Shown: piece after piece, positions 1 through 7,675 of the stretch
How positions within the stretch are numbered: position 1 is the stretch's first letter
Layout: each line of letters begins with the position of its first letter
Assembly (NCBI RefSeq): GCF_002156875.1
Contig: NZ_NCSY01000014.1
Span: 124,001 to 188,000, forward strand
Direction of reading: 5' to 3'
DNA: 64,000 bases
DNA from: Bacillus sp. EAC
GTDB taxonomy: Bacteria; Bacillota; Bacilli; Bacillales; Bacillaceae_G
The notes under the pieces: model-generated
What the model saw: only the letters and a program-made list of their open reading frames with translations
Told to the model about the DNA's origin: nothing
The model's database searches: none
Program-made: the position numbers and the translations under genes

Positions 1-154
1 TCAACAATATGAAACTGAGAATAATCAACCAATTACTGAGCCGGAGTTATTCGAATTGTTAATTAAGCATACTGTTTCGCTAGGATACAGCAGACTTGAA
101 GAAGGAAATGGACTATTGAAACTTGGTGTTAAAGTTCCTGCTAATCTAAAATGA
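1..154 (+). CDS. C-terminal end of a truncated upstream protein (possibly an S8 subtilase)
   Basis: The frame starting at base 2 is open from the window edge to the TGA at 152-154 and gives about 50 residues. The segment HTVSLGYSRLEEGNGLLKLG resembles the last helix and G-x-G-L turn that closes subtilase catalytic domains. That resemblance is weak and the catalytic residues would lie outside the window, so the family call is tentative. A strong terminator follows 25 bp after the stop, which supports this as a genuine gene end. Confidence 0.45.
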   Translation, partial: QQYETENNQPITEPELFELLIKHTVSLGYSRLEEGNGLLKLGVKVPANLK

Positions 155-178
155 AAAAGTAATATATAAATTGGAAGA

Positions 179-210
179 AGTCCCGATCATTAAAGTCGGG
201 ACTCTTTTTT
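179..210. terminator. Rho-independent terminator shared by convergent genes
   Basis: AGTCCCGA at 179-186 pairs with TCGGGACT at 196-203 and is followed by a six-T run at 205-210. It lies between the upstream + strand gene end and the end of the - strand rraA-like gene, so it can serve the + strand directly and perhaps both. Confidence 0.85.
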
Positions 211-216
211 ATACAC

Positions 217-834
217 TTACTTTGCAATCATACTATCTAAGTAGGCCTTTATGGCTTCAATATTCCCGGATACTTTTTCTTCTCTCAATTCGTCTTTTCT
301 CAATTTATCTATTGATTGCTCTAAGATTGACTGCGCCTCTGACTCCGGAATTACTACTACTCCATCAGCATCTCCCACTATGATATCCCCAGGATTGACT
401 GCAGTACCACCACAAGAAATTGGAATATTAATTTCACCTATTCCAAATTTCCCACTAGCTGCTACAGAAGTTCCTCTAGAGAAAACAGGGAAGTTTAATT
501 TTTTGACTCCAATAATATCACGAATTACACCGTCTACCACGATTGCGCTTACACCAAGTGTTTGAGCCATACCTACGACAAAGTCTCCAGCAATTGCTCG
601 ATATTGATCCTCTTTTGCGTCAATAACGATTACATCTCCGGGTTTTGCTACTCTAATAGCTTTTAATACTGCTAGGTTGTCCCCGACTGGAATCTTTACA
701 GTTAATGCTCTTCCGGCAAACTTATATTCTTCCTTTAAAGGCGTAATTGCTGAATGCATATTATTTAGTCCGTTCATTACATCTGATATACAGGTTGTTG
801 GGATGTTTGAAAATTGTTTGATGATAGATTCCAT
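217..834 (-). CDS. RraA family protein
   Basis: This 205-residue protein has the RraA / 4-hydroxy-4-methyl-2-oxoglutarate aldolase fold signature: an early SDVMNG segment, PGDVIVIDA, GVSAIVVDGVIRD and a late GDADGVVVIP. Length is usual for the family. Members are either class II pyruvate aldolases or RNase E inhibitors; Bacillaceae lack classical RNase E, so a metabolic aldolase or decarboxylase role is more likely. In true aldolases the R-D pair is followed two residues later by an acid. Here the sequence reads RDIIGV, with no acid at that place, so catalysis is uncertain. The ATG is preceded by AAAGGAG on the minus strand. The gene stands alone. Confidence 0.85.
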   Translation of the reverse strand: MESIIKQFSNIPTTCISDVMNGLNNMHSAITPLKEEYKFAGRALTVKIPVGDNLAVLKAIRVAKPGDVIVIDAKEDQYRAIAGDFVVGMAQTLGVSAIVVDGVIRDIIGVKKLNFPVFSRGTSVAASGKFGIGEINIPISCGGTAVNPGDIIVGDADGVVVIPESEAQSILEQSIDKLRKDELREEKVSGNIEAIKAYLDSMIAK

Positions 835-906
835 AAAGTTTATCTCCTTTTAGTTGATTCATTTAGGCTGTTTTCTTATTTATTGTTGCTATTTGAGAGT
901 GTGCTA

Positions 907-1097
907 GTTGATTTCCACTTCAGGATGCTCCCTTTTTAGTGGGGCGTGAGTTGAGCCTCCTTGAGCCCACACGATGTGGGTCATGCATGCGTTACGACAG
1001 GACGTCATGGTTTTAGCATGCCTACCTTTTTGACGCCTGCTAAGGTCTCATCCTCCCGCTAGTCCCACAGGAGTCTCGCATATCCGTTCCAATCAAC
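907..1097. repeat. 191-bp structured intergenic element with GTTGATT ends
   Basis: The 485-bp gap 835-1319 holds no gene. Within it lies a compact element starting GTTGATTTCC and ending TTCCAATCAAC, so the ends are imperfect inverted repeats. Inside are blocks of clearly higher GC than the surroundings, for example GTGAGTTGAGCCTCC and CTAGTCCCACAGGAGTCTCG, and several short self-complementary stretches. From memory, sequences of this layout recur between genes of many Bacillaceae. It could be a non-autonomous mobile element or a structured RNA. It encodes no protein. The remainder of the gap, 1098-1261, shows nothing recognisable. Confidence 0.6.
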
Positions 1098-1261
1098 TTC
1101 TGTCTATAAAGTTACAAAAAACTTGCTTAAAAGCAACAATCTCTTAGAAAAGAGACTTCATATAAGAAAATTATATAGTTAATTGGGTTAAATGAGTCAT
1201 TTAAAAAAGTTATCGGACATCATAATAAAATATTATTGAGAGATCTTCTCTGTATCAGCAA

Positions 1262-1293
1262 TAAAAAAAGGACTTTCAATTGAAATTCCTTTT
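1262..1293 (-). terminator. Terminator of the Ena-like gene 1320-1796
   Basis: The near-perfect palindrome at 1268-1291 (AAGGA, central TTTCAATTGAAA, TCCTT) is flanked by an A-run at 1263-1269. On the minus strand this reads as a hairpin followed by a U tract, 27 bp after the stop codon. Confidence 0.8.
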
Positions 1294-1319
1294 AATATTT
1301 ATAGAATGAACTAGACGAA

Positions 1320-1796
1320 TCAATTGAAAAAGAAAGTTTTGTCACGGAAAGGAAAACATATTTCCAAACAGTATGTTCCCTCTGCAACTCCTTCTTTTTC
1401 GTGATCTACTGTAATAGTAGTAGCCCCTTCAACTGTTGCGGAAAGTGTGTTTCCTCTGGGAACTTTAAATATAACTGGGCTTTGCCCCAATCGATTTATA
1501 GTAACTCGTAGAAAAGTAGTACTCGCAGCACTGTTGAATACTGAAACAGAAACAATTGCCTTTTCATTCAGTTGCTTTTTCCAAATTTCCAAATTTTTTA
1601 TATCATGATCTAAGAATAGGTTACCACAGAGCTTATTACAGATAATTTCTATTTCTTTACATGGAGGACAGCAATCTTTCTCATCTGGGGGAATTGGAAT
1701 GGGTGGCTTCGGTTTTGGTTTTGGAGGAGGCGGGGGGAGTTTCTTAGTTCTTTCTTCACATTCACAATCACATTTTTTATGTTTTTCTTCTCTCAA
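1320..1796 (-). CDS. Ena-like endospore appendage subunit (DUF3992) with proline-rich N-terminal linker
   Basis: This 158-residue protein ends in a domain like the S-type endospore appendage (Ena) subunits: ICNKLCGNLF, SVSVFNSAAS, RGNTLSATVEG and a closing GTYCLEI. Ena pilins are jelly-roll proteins of the spore surface, polymerised through an N-terminal Cys-Cys connector and further cross-strand disulphides. Here the CC pair is at residues 42-43, with more Cys at 46, 53 and 57. Unlike a plain subunit, it has an extra N-terminus: Cys at 9, 11 and 13, then a run of proline and lysine at about 21-37. That suggests a specialised subunit, for instance a base or anchor. Start is TTG, preceded by GAGG. 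It follows the second Ena-like gene and has its own terminator. Confidence 0.75.
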   Translation of the reverse strand: MREEKHKKCDCECEERTKKLPPPPPKPKPKPPIPIPPDEKDCCPPCKEIEIICNKLCGNLFLDHDIKNLEIWKKQLNEKAIVSVSVFNSAASTTFLRVTINRLGQSPVIFKVPRGNTLSATVEGATTITVDHEKEGVAEGTYCLEICFPFRDKTFFFN

Positions 1797-1883
1797 GAAT
1801 AATTCCTCATTTCTGCAAAAGGGACTACCTTATAAATTATTAGAATATCAGTCAATTGTTTCCATAAAAACACTATTTCTTAA

Positions 1884-1917
1884 ATAAAAAAAGTTTCCTA
1901 TACAAGATAGGAAACTC
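1884..1917 (-). terminator. Terminator between the two Ena-like genes
   Basis: GTTTCCTA at 1893-1900 pairs with TAGGAAAC at 1908-1915. The A-rich run at 1884-1892 becomes a U tail on the minus strand. It ends transcription of the 1930-2280 gene, so the two Ena-like genes are probably separate transcripts or linked by read-through. Confidence 0.85.
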
Positions 1918-1929
1918 TATTTTCACTTT

Positions 1930-2280
1930 CTATGCCAAAATTCGTTTATATAACGTAATACAGTACGTACCATTTGTACCTGCTGGAACTTGTATAGCAA
2001 AAGAAGTCGGGCTTTTTACTGCACTTGTAAACGTATTTCCTGGTGGTACGGGTCCGACTGGAACTGAAGGTGGCGCAACAGCGGAATTGACTGTTCCTGT
2101 TACATTTGTAACGCTTGAAGCAGAATTAAAAAGCTCGAATGTCCCCTCAAAATAATCACCAAGAGGAGCTGTAAATACAGTTTCATCTGTTACTCCATTG
2201 GTGGGTCCATTAAAGTTACCGCAAATCTTTTCTTGGAAAATTTGCGCTGGAGGACAACAAGATCCAAGTGATCCACACAT
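1930..2280 (-). CDS. Ena-like endospore appendage subunit (DUF3992)
   Basis: This 116-residue protein has the usual size of S-Ena subunits. The N-terminal connector carries Cys 2, a CC pair at residues 8-9 and Cys 20 in KICGNF, matching the CC-spacer-C pattern used for inter-subunit disulphides. The body is rich in Thr, Val and Ser, contains FELFNSASS, and closes with GTYCITLYKR, whose Cys is the expected C-terminal partner. These features predict a spore-surface fibre subunit. The minus-strand upstream region has AAAGGA about 11 bp before the ATG. I could not identify a convincing sigma-K promoter by eye. Confidence 0.8.
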   Translation of the reverse strand: MCGSLGSCCPPAQIFQEKICGNFNGPTNGVTDETVFTAPLGDYFEGTFELFNSASSVTNVTGTVNSAVAPPSVPVGPVPPGNTFTSAVKSPTSFAIQVPAGTNGTYCITLYKRILA

Positions 2281-2551
2281 AATACCAGTATCCTTTCAAA
2301 TAGAATAGATGGCTTGTACAACCATATATTAATAGATGTGAAGATTTTATAATTGTTACTGAAATAGTCGAAATTTGGTGATGGTAAAATATTACAATTA
2401 CTAAAAGGCAATAAAGTATGTGCAAGACAATTGTTTTCTATGGCAGATACAAATAAAGAATCTTAAAGGTGAGAAAATTAAGCTGCAAAATTATTCGATA
2501 TTACAATTACCTTAAGATTTAAGTGTTTTTATCGAATTGACAGGAGATTAA

Positions 2552-2583
2552 TTAAAAATAAAGGGACCTAAATAGGTCCTTTC
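2552..2583 (-). terminator. Terminator of the DUF952 gene
   Basis: The palindrome GGACCTAAATAGGTCC at 2564-2579 is flanked by an A-rich tract at 2553-2562, which gives the minus strand a hairpin and U-rich tail just past the stop at 2591. The rest of the 310-bp gap 2281-2590 is AT-rich and shows no gene or further structure. Confidence 0.8.
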
Positions 2584-2590
2584 CTAACAA

Positions 2591-2941
2591 TTAAAATTCA
2601 GCTTCTTTAAGTTCAATTGGATAGATAAATTCCCCATTCTGATTTGGTGTGAAATCTACAACCTTGAAAACACAGTCTAAATTTAAGTTGCCATATATAT
2701 GAGGAAATACTTGTCCGTAGTTTTCTGTATCCTCAAAAACAATTTTAGCTTTCACTTTTTCAGGGTTTATACAGAGTATTTTTAAGTTAGTTGCCCCTTT
2801 AAAGAATAAATTTGCGATTTCAACTACTTGTTCAGGTGTCGCACAATGAATAAACCCTTCTGATTGTAAGGATGAAGGAGAATACTGCCCTTTTTCAATT
2901 GCATTTTTCCATTCTTCTGTGTTTAGCATATGTAATATCAT
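2591..2941 (-). CDS. DUF952 domain-containing protein
   Basis: This 116-residue cytoplasmic protein has the DUF952 pattern: an N-terminal ILHML, then SEGFIHCATPEQ with the conserved G-F-I-H-C, and HIYGNLNLDCVFKV near the C-terminus. The family is uncharacterised; its fold has been compared with glutathione-S-transferase-related or ADP-ribose-binding scaffolds, but no activity is established. GGAGG lies six bases before the ATG. The gene is 36 bp downstream of the UDG-like gene on the same strand, so the two are probably co-transcribed. Confidence 0.85.
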   Translation of the reverse strand: MILHMLNTEEWKNAIEKGQYSPSSLQSEGFIHCATPEQVVEIANLFFKGATNLKILCINPEKVKAKIVFEDTENYGQVFPHIYGNLNLDCVFKVVDFTPNQNGEFIYPIELKEAEF

Positions 2942-2977
2942 TTTATTCCTCCAATTATTGTTTTGTATTGATGAAAT

Positions 2978-3724
2978 TTATTTCGCAAAATATCTTTTTA
3001 ACTTTTCTTTCATACCTTCCTTATTTTCAGCAAATTGCTTATGTCGATGTCCGTTTCCGCCAGAAGTATGAGGAAATCCATGTAGTATCGAATTTGAATC
3101 TATTAAACCATTACTTTCTAAGTAATTCAAAACTTTTGAAACATTTACTCCTAATGGAATAATGAGTGGATTATTTAATTTAACTAGTTCAGTCGCAAAG
3201 TTTTCAATTATGTACTTTCTCAGTAAATCTGTATTTACGATATTTGGAGTTGAGCCATTATAATTTTTACCTTTATAAAAAACAGGATAAGGTATGACCG
3301 ATGTTGTTTGAACAAGATGACTAGCTGAGTTAAATAGTTCACTAGTTGATGATATTTCTAAATAACGATGTAATTGTAATTCATCTAAAAAAGCGATTAG
3401 ATTTTTCCTCATTGGCCCTTCAAAACTAGAATTCTTTTTAACTTCAAGTAACAGTTCTTCGTCACTTAGTTTTTCATTTTTAAGATTAATGATCGTTGAA
3501 TAAGATTGTTTCATTTGATGGTATCCAGGCGTGATCCCAATGATGACCACTTTTGCTTTTTCATTTACATATTCAAACGGAGCATAATAGATTTCTAGAT
3601 GTTTCTTCGCATCTTTATCCAGTAAAAATTGATGATTTTTTAGGAAAGATTCTTCAACTGGCGTACTTAAGGAAGAAATTAAATTCTTATAAACGTTGAA
3701 TTTTGAATAGGCCACAATTCCCAT
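2978..3724 (-). CDS. Uracil-DNA-glycosylase-superfamily-like protein
   Basis: This 248-residue protein carries VVIIGITPGYHQM at about residues 58-70, like the G-E-x-P-G nucleotide-binding loop of UDG families 4 and 5. It also has LHGFPHTSGGNGHRHKQF near the C-terminus, like the His-Pro-Ser motif that contacts the flipped base. Between them is a predicted alpha/beta core with LIIPLGVNVSKVL. It is probably a divergent base-excision or nucleoside-binding enzyme, not a classical UDG, because the catalytic Asp-Pro-Tyr motif is absent. AAGGAGG precedes the ATG. It heads a two-gene unit with the DUF952 gene. Confidence 0.6.
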   Translation of the reverse strand: MGIVAYSKFNVYKNLISSLSTPVEESFLKNHQFLLDKDAKKHLEIYYAPFEYVNEKAKVVIIGITPGYHQMKQSYSTIINLKNEKLSDEELLLEVKKNSSFEGPMRKNLIAFLDELQLHRYLEISSTSELFNSASHLVQTTSVIPYPVFYKGKNYNGSTPNIVNTDLLRKYIIENFATELVKLNNPLIIPLGVNVSKVLNYLESNGLIDSNSILHGFPHTSGGNGHRHKQFAENKEGMKEKLKRYFAK

Positions 3725-3845
3725 TAATCTGTCCTCCTTAAAAAACTTTCCTTTTTCTATTGTATCGTTTGAAATTGCTAAATTCTAATTTTATAAATTT
3801 TAACTTAAATTTTAATCATTTATCAGATCGAAGTAAGAGCTTTAA

Positions 3846-3877
3846 ATCCTTTTATAGGTTTAAAAGGATCGATTTTT
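3846..3877 (+). promoter_or_regulatory. Orphan hairpin in the gerA upstream region
   Basis: ATCCTTTT at 3846-3853 pairs with AAAAGGAT at 3862-3869, followed by CGATTTTT. It looks like a terminator, but no + strand gene precedes it, because the neighbour at 2978-3724 is divergent. It is either a leader hairpin of the ger operon or a chance structure. Confidence 0.4.
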
Positions 3878-3936
3878 GCGCAAACTATTTAGCTGAAAAT
3901 GTAATTAGGCTTCTTCGTTAGAAGGTGGGTGATTAA

Positions 3937-5388
3937 GTGGATAGTTCAGAAGGAACGAGAAGTAGAATGAAGAGATATAATTTGCGTTCATCTGTTATTC
4001 ATACAGAGGGAAGTATTGAAGAAAATGTCACCATTATGAAAAAAGTATTCCCTACCTCTGACTTAAAAATAAAAAATTTGAATATCAACGAAAAACCTGC
4101 TCTATTCATTTATCTATCTGCTTTAGTAGATGAGCAAAAAATCGATCAGATCGTAAATAATTTCATTACGAATAAAGATGAACTCGAACTCTTTATTAGT
4201 AATCATACTGAACAAACTAATCTGATTAGTGAAATTGAAAAGTCAGTATTAGATGGAAAGAGTATTTTATTTATGGATGGTAATCCATCAGCTTATATAT
4301 TTTCGACTGAAAAATGGCCCCAAAGACCATTTATGCCACCTACGATCGATAACTCTTTAAAAGGATCGAAAATAGCATTTGTTGATACTTATCAAGCGAA
4401 TATTGCATTACTTAGAAGATTTATTCATAGCCGTAATTTTCAAACGAAGCAAACTGAAATTGGAACTGATAACAAAAGCTTGGTCACGACAGTATATATC
4501 GAGGGTTTAGTAGATGAAGATTTATTATCGGATGTAGAACAAGCTATTTCAAAAATTAAAGTTGATTCAATTATAAATTCAAATCAATTAATGCAAATAT
4601 TGGAGAGGAATCCGTTTTCTCCATTTCCACAATTTCTTACAACGGAACGTCCAGATGCAGCTGCGGCAGAATTACTGAAAGGAAGAATTGTACTGATTTT
4701 AGATCGATCTTCTGATGTAATCATATTGCCTGTTGACTTTACAACTTTTTTTAAGAGTGTAGATGATTATTCCGCAAGATCAATCGTCGCATCATTTAAT
4801 CGAATCCTTAGGCTTTTAGCATTCGTCATTACACTCTTTCTACCGGGGTTTTATATCGCAATTATTTCGTTCAATTATGAAATCGTTCCTTTAAAATTAC
4901 TCTTATCAATCGGTGAGTCTCGTGCACAAGTACCATTTGATCCGCTAGTTGAAGCAATCTTAATGGAAATTACATTGGAAATGTTAAGGGAAGCAGGGAT
5001 AAGATTACCTTCACCTATTAGTACGACAGTAGGAGTCGTTGGTGGGATTGTAATCGGTCAAGCTGCGGTTCAAGCAGGGATTGTAAGTAATATCATGATA
5101 ATAGTAGTAGCACTAACAGCTATTTCCTCTTTTATTATTCCAAATTATGAAATGGCATCAAGTTTACGAGTAGTTAGGTTTCCAATTATGATCATGGCTT
5201 CACTATTTGGATTAATTGGTTTAATAGTTAGCACAATGGTTTTAATGATTCATAGTCTGACATTAAGTAGCTTTAAAACTTCTTATACAAAGCCTTTTTC
5301 TCCTATAAATATTGAATTGTTTAAGGATACAATTATTCGAATACCTTTAAACTTTCTTTGGAAAAAGCAAGATAATAATAATGAATAA
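3937..5388 (+). CDS. Spore germination receptor subunit A (GerA family)
   Basis: This 483-residue protein is of usual size for the A subunit of nutrient germinant receptors in the inner spore membrane. The N-terminal half is soluble and made of two alpha/beta subdomains. The C-terminal half has hydrophobic segments with the family motif PFDPLVEAILMEITLEMLREAGIRLP (given here only as the segment beginning at about residue 332) and IPNYEMASSLRVVRFP. The usual R-G-P-R-x-x-F-T-E motif before the second soluble subdomain is replaced by LKGSKIAFVDT, so the subunit is divergent. Start is GTG, after GAAGGTGGG. It is first in a gerA-gerB-gerC operon, with gerB 24 bp downstream. Confidence 0.92.
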   Translation: MDSSEGTRSRMKRYNLRSSVIHTEGSIEENVTIMKKVFPTSDLKIKNLNINEKPALFIYLSALVDEQKIDQIVNNFITNKDELELFISNHTEQTNLISEIEKSVLDGKSILFMDGNPSAYIFSTEKWPQRPFMPPTIDNSLKGSKIAFVDTYQANIALLRRFIHSRNFQTKQTEIGTDNKSLVTTVYIEGLVDEDLLSDVEQAISKIKVDSIINSNQLMQILERNPFSPFPQFLTTERPDAAAAELLKGRIVLILDRSSDVIILPVDFTTFFKSVDDYSARSIVASFNRILRLLAFVITLFLPGFYIAIISFNYEIVPLKLLLSIGESRAQVPFDPLVEAILMEITLEMLREAGIRLPSPISTTVGVVGGIVIGQAAVQAGIVSNIMIIVVALTAISSFIIPNYEMASSLRVVRFPIMIMASLFGLIGLIVSTMVLMIHSLTLSSFKTSYTKPFSPINIELFKDTIIRIPLNFLWKKQDNNNE

Positions 5389-5412
5389 TAGAATGTTGGA
5401 AGGGATTCATAC

Positions 5413-6510
5413 ATGGATGTAAAGAAATCAAAGATTACACACTATCAATTCATCCTAATGATTTATGGTATACAAGTTGGGGTCGGCATGTTGTCTCTTC
5501 CAAGAGAATTAGCTGCAAAATCTGGGACAAGTAGTTGGATATCCATTATTTTCGGAGGATTAATTTCAACATTAATCAGTATCTTTTACATTAAATTAAG
5601 AGAAAAATCACCCAATACAAACTTCCTATCTTTTTTTACTTTTTATTTAGGGAAATTTCTTGGATCAATCGTTCTATTACTTCTTTCTATTTATTTTATT
5701 TTTGCAGGGTATGTTGTGTTAATTAGGGCGATATTATATATCCAATCTTATATACTTCAAGAAACAAGTGAATATGTATTAGTCATTTTATTCTTAGTGC
5801 CTACTTATCAATTAATAACTGGTGGTGTGCATATACTCGCTAAATATGTTGAGGCCATTTTCCCACTCGCTATATTTGGACAAATCATGCTACTGTTTAC
5901 ACTAAAAGATACAGATATTAATTTTATTTTACCGATTATAAAAGACGGCTGGTTGCCTATTTTTAAAACAATTCCCACAACAGCGACTTCATTTTTGGGG
6001 GTTGAATTAATACTCATTTATTATCCATATTTAAAAACAAAGGAAAAGGCAATAAAAGGTGTAGTTATAGCGAATGCGATGACTACAATTACCTATGTAT
6101 TTGTTACGATTATCTGTTTTGTTATTTATAGTCCTTATGAAATAAGCAAAATTTTTGAACCTGTTATCGATATCTTAAGTGTGATTGAATTTCAATACGT
6201 GGAAAGATTGGATTTTATTTTATTTTCATTGTTTTTAATGATTATATCTAAAACATGGGTGACTTATATTTGGGCAGGAATGACAGGAGTAGCAGAATTA
6301 TTTAAAATAAAACGTTTTACATTATTCGTTTTAATCCTTTGTATATTATTTATTATTAGTACGTTTTTATTCATACCTACATTCACAAATACGACTCAAG
6401 AATTACATATTATTACAGTCGGTGGACTGATAATTTTGATTGGTGTACCTATTCTTTTATGGATTGGTGGCAAAGTGAAAAATAGTTTAAATAAGGTGAA
6501 AATAAATTGA
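5413..6510 (+). CDS. Spore germination receptor subunit B (GerB family permease)
   Basis: This 365-residue integral membrane protein has about ten hydrophobic segments and belongs to the amino acid-polyamine-organocation superfamily. The N-terminal QVGVGMLSLPRELA is the characteristic GerB segment that replaces the transporter substrate loop. B subunits bind nutrient germinants and pass the signal in the GerA-B-C complex. An AGGGATT sequence stands before the ATG. The last bases overlap the start of the C subunit gene by 4 bp, which indicates translational coupling. Confidence 0.92.
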   Translation: MDVKKSKITHYQFILMIYGIQVGVGMLSLPRELAAKSGTSSWISIIFGGLISTLISIFYIKLREKSPNTNFLSFFTFYLGKFLGSIVLLLLSIYFIFAGYVVLIRAILYIQSYILQETSEYVLVILFLVPTYQLITGGVHILAKYVEAIFPLAIFGQIMLLFTLKDTDINFILPIIKDGWLPIFKTIPTTATSFLGVELILIYYPYLKTKEKAIKGVVIANAMTTITYVFVTIICFVIYSPYEISKIFEPVIDILSVIEFQYVERLDFILFSLFLMIISKTWVTYIWAGMTGVAELFKIKRFTLFVLILCILFIISTFLFIPTFTNTTQELHIITVGGLIILIGVPILLWIGGKVKNSLNKVKIN

Positions 6511-7625
6511 AAGTATTTCAAGTATGTTTTCTAACTGTTTTATTAATCATTGGTGTTTATGGATGCAAAGGGAAAGTGAATATTGAAGATGTCACTTTGT
6601 CACTCATATTAGGGATAGACGTAAATGAGAAAAATGAAGTTGAAGTGTATATGTCAAGCCCAGTATTCAGTCCGGATGCAAAAGAAAAAAATGAACAATT
6701 TCAAATAAAAACTTTATCACTTAAAGAAGCAAGAAATTATTTTGATTCAATGGCGAGTGGAATTACAGCAGGTGGAAAAATTCAAGCAGTTTTAATCGGT
6801 AAAAAAGCTATCGAGCATAAAAATTGGTTTTCTATAATGGACATGTTATACCGAGACCCAAAAGTACGATTAAATGCAGATGTTGTATTTGTGAACGGAC
6901 CTTTGAAGGACATTTATGATTTGAAACTTGAAGATAAACCTAGATTATCTATTTTTATTCCTCAATTGTTACAAACTGCTGATTTTAGAAATGTTGCATT
7001 TAGAACATCATTGCGAAAGTTACATCTTTATGAATATGAGAGAGGAATTACACCATTTGCCCCTGAATTAACTTTAGACAAAGGTATTCTAAAGGTGACT
7101 GGAACTACATTATTGGATAGACAAGACTTGTATAGTCGAACATTAACATTACAAGAAACGCAATTGTTAAAAATAATAACAGATCATCTCGAAGGGCAAT
7201 TATCTGTAACAATCCCATTGAAAAAATATAAAAAGGATGAGGACGTATTCATTAATGACATTACAAGTTTTTATGTGAAGGAAATTAAAAGGAAAGTGAT
7301 AAAGAAATATTCGGATGGTCGATATGAATTTACAGTTAATCTTAAAATGCCAATTATGATTACAGAATCACCTATTAGATTAGAGGATAACTCAGGAGAC
7401 GAGTTTAAAAATGCGATTCAGAAGGAATTAGAAAAACAGTTAAATGAGTTTGTTACTTCATTACAGAAAGAAAAATTAGATCCTGTCGGTTTTGGTATTT
7501 TTGCGCATTCGTTTAAGTATTCTGAATGGGAAAAAGTAGAGGATAATTGGCTTAAGGAATATCAGCAAGCCAAAATTAAAGTAAATGTAGAAATTATTCT
7601 ACAAGATAAAGGAATTACTTCATAG
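6507..7625 (+). CDS. Spore germination receptor subunit C lipoprotein (Ger(x)C family)
   Basis: This 372-residue protein starts with a lipoprotein signal, and the lipobox GVYGC puts the lipid-modified Cys at residue 20. Downstream motifs typical of the family include LILGIDVNEKNEVEVYM and the ASGITAGGKIQAVLIGK segment. C subunits sit on the outer face of the inner spore membrane and complete the receptor. The start is TTG inside the gerB stop region, with AAGGTGA about 10 bp upstream. The operon ends at a terminator 20 bp downstream. Confidence 0.92.
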   Translation: MKVFQVCFLTVLLIIGVYGCKGKVNIEDVTLSLILGIDVNEKNEVEVYMSSPVFSPDAKEKNEQFQIKTLSLKEARNYFDSMASGITAGGKIQAVLIGKKAIEHKNWFSIMDMLYRDPKVRLNADVVFVNGPLKDIYDLKLEDKPRLSIFIPQLLQTADFRNVAFRTSLRKLHLYEYERGITPFAPELTLDKGILKVTGTTLLDRQDLYSRTLTLQETQLLKIITDHLEGQLSVTIPLKKYKKDEDVFINDITSFYVKEIKRKVIKKYSDGRYEFTVNLKMPIMITESPIRLEDNSGDEFKNAIQKELEKQLNEFVTSLQKEKLDPVGFGIFAHSFKYSEWEKVEDNWLKEYQQAKIKVNVEIILQDKGITS

Positions 7626-7645
7626 TAGATTATTTGGAAAAAGAA

Positions 7646-7675
7646 AAACCACCAATAGAATGGTGGTTTATTTTT
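7646..7675. terminator. Bidirectional terminator between ger operon and MFS gene
   Basis: AAACCACC at 7646-7653 pairs with GGTGGTTT at 7662-7669. There is a T-rich run on the right for the ger operon, and an A-rich run on the left that gives a U tail for the convergent MFS gene. Confidence 0.85.

Noticed and set aside
171-383. Plus-strand frame of 70 codons over the terminator and the rraA-like gene end
   Set aside because: It runs through a strong terminator and opposite a well-supported gene.
835-1319. Structured gap as a T-box or riboswitch leader
   Set aside because: No T-box sequence or known riboswitch core is present, and the element ends far from any downstream start in a fitting orientation.
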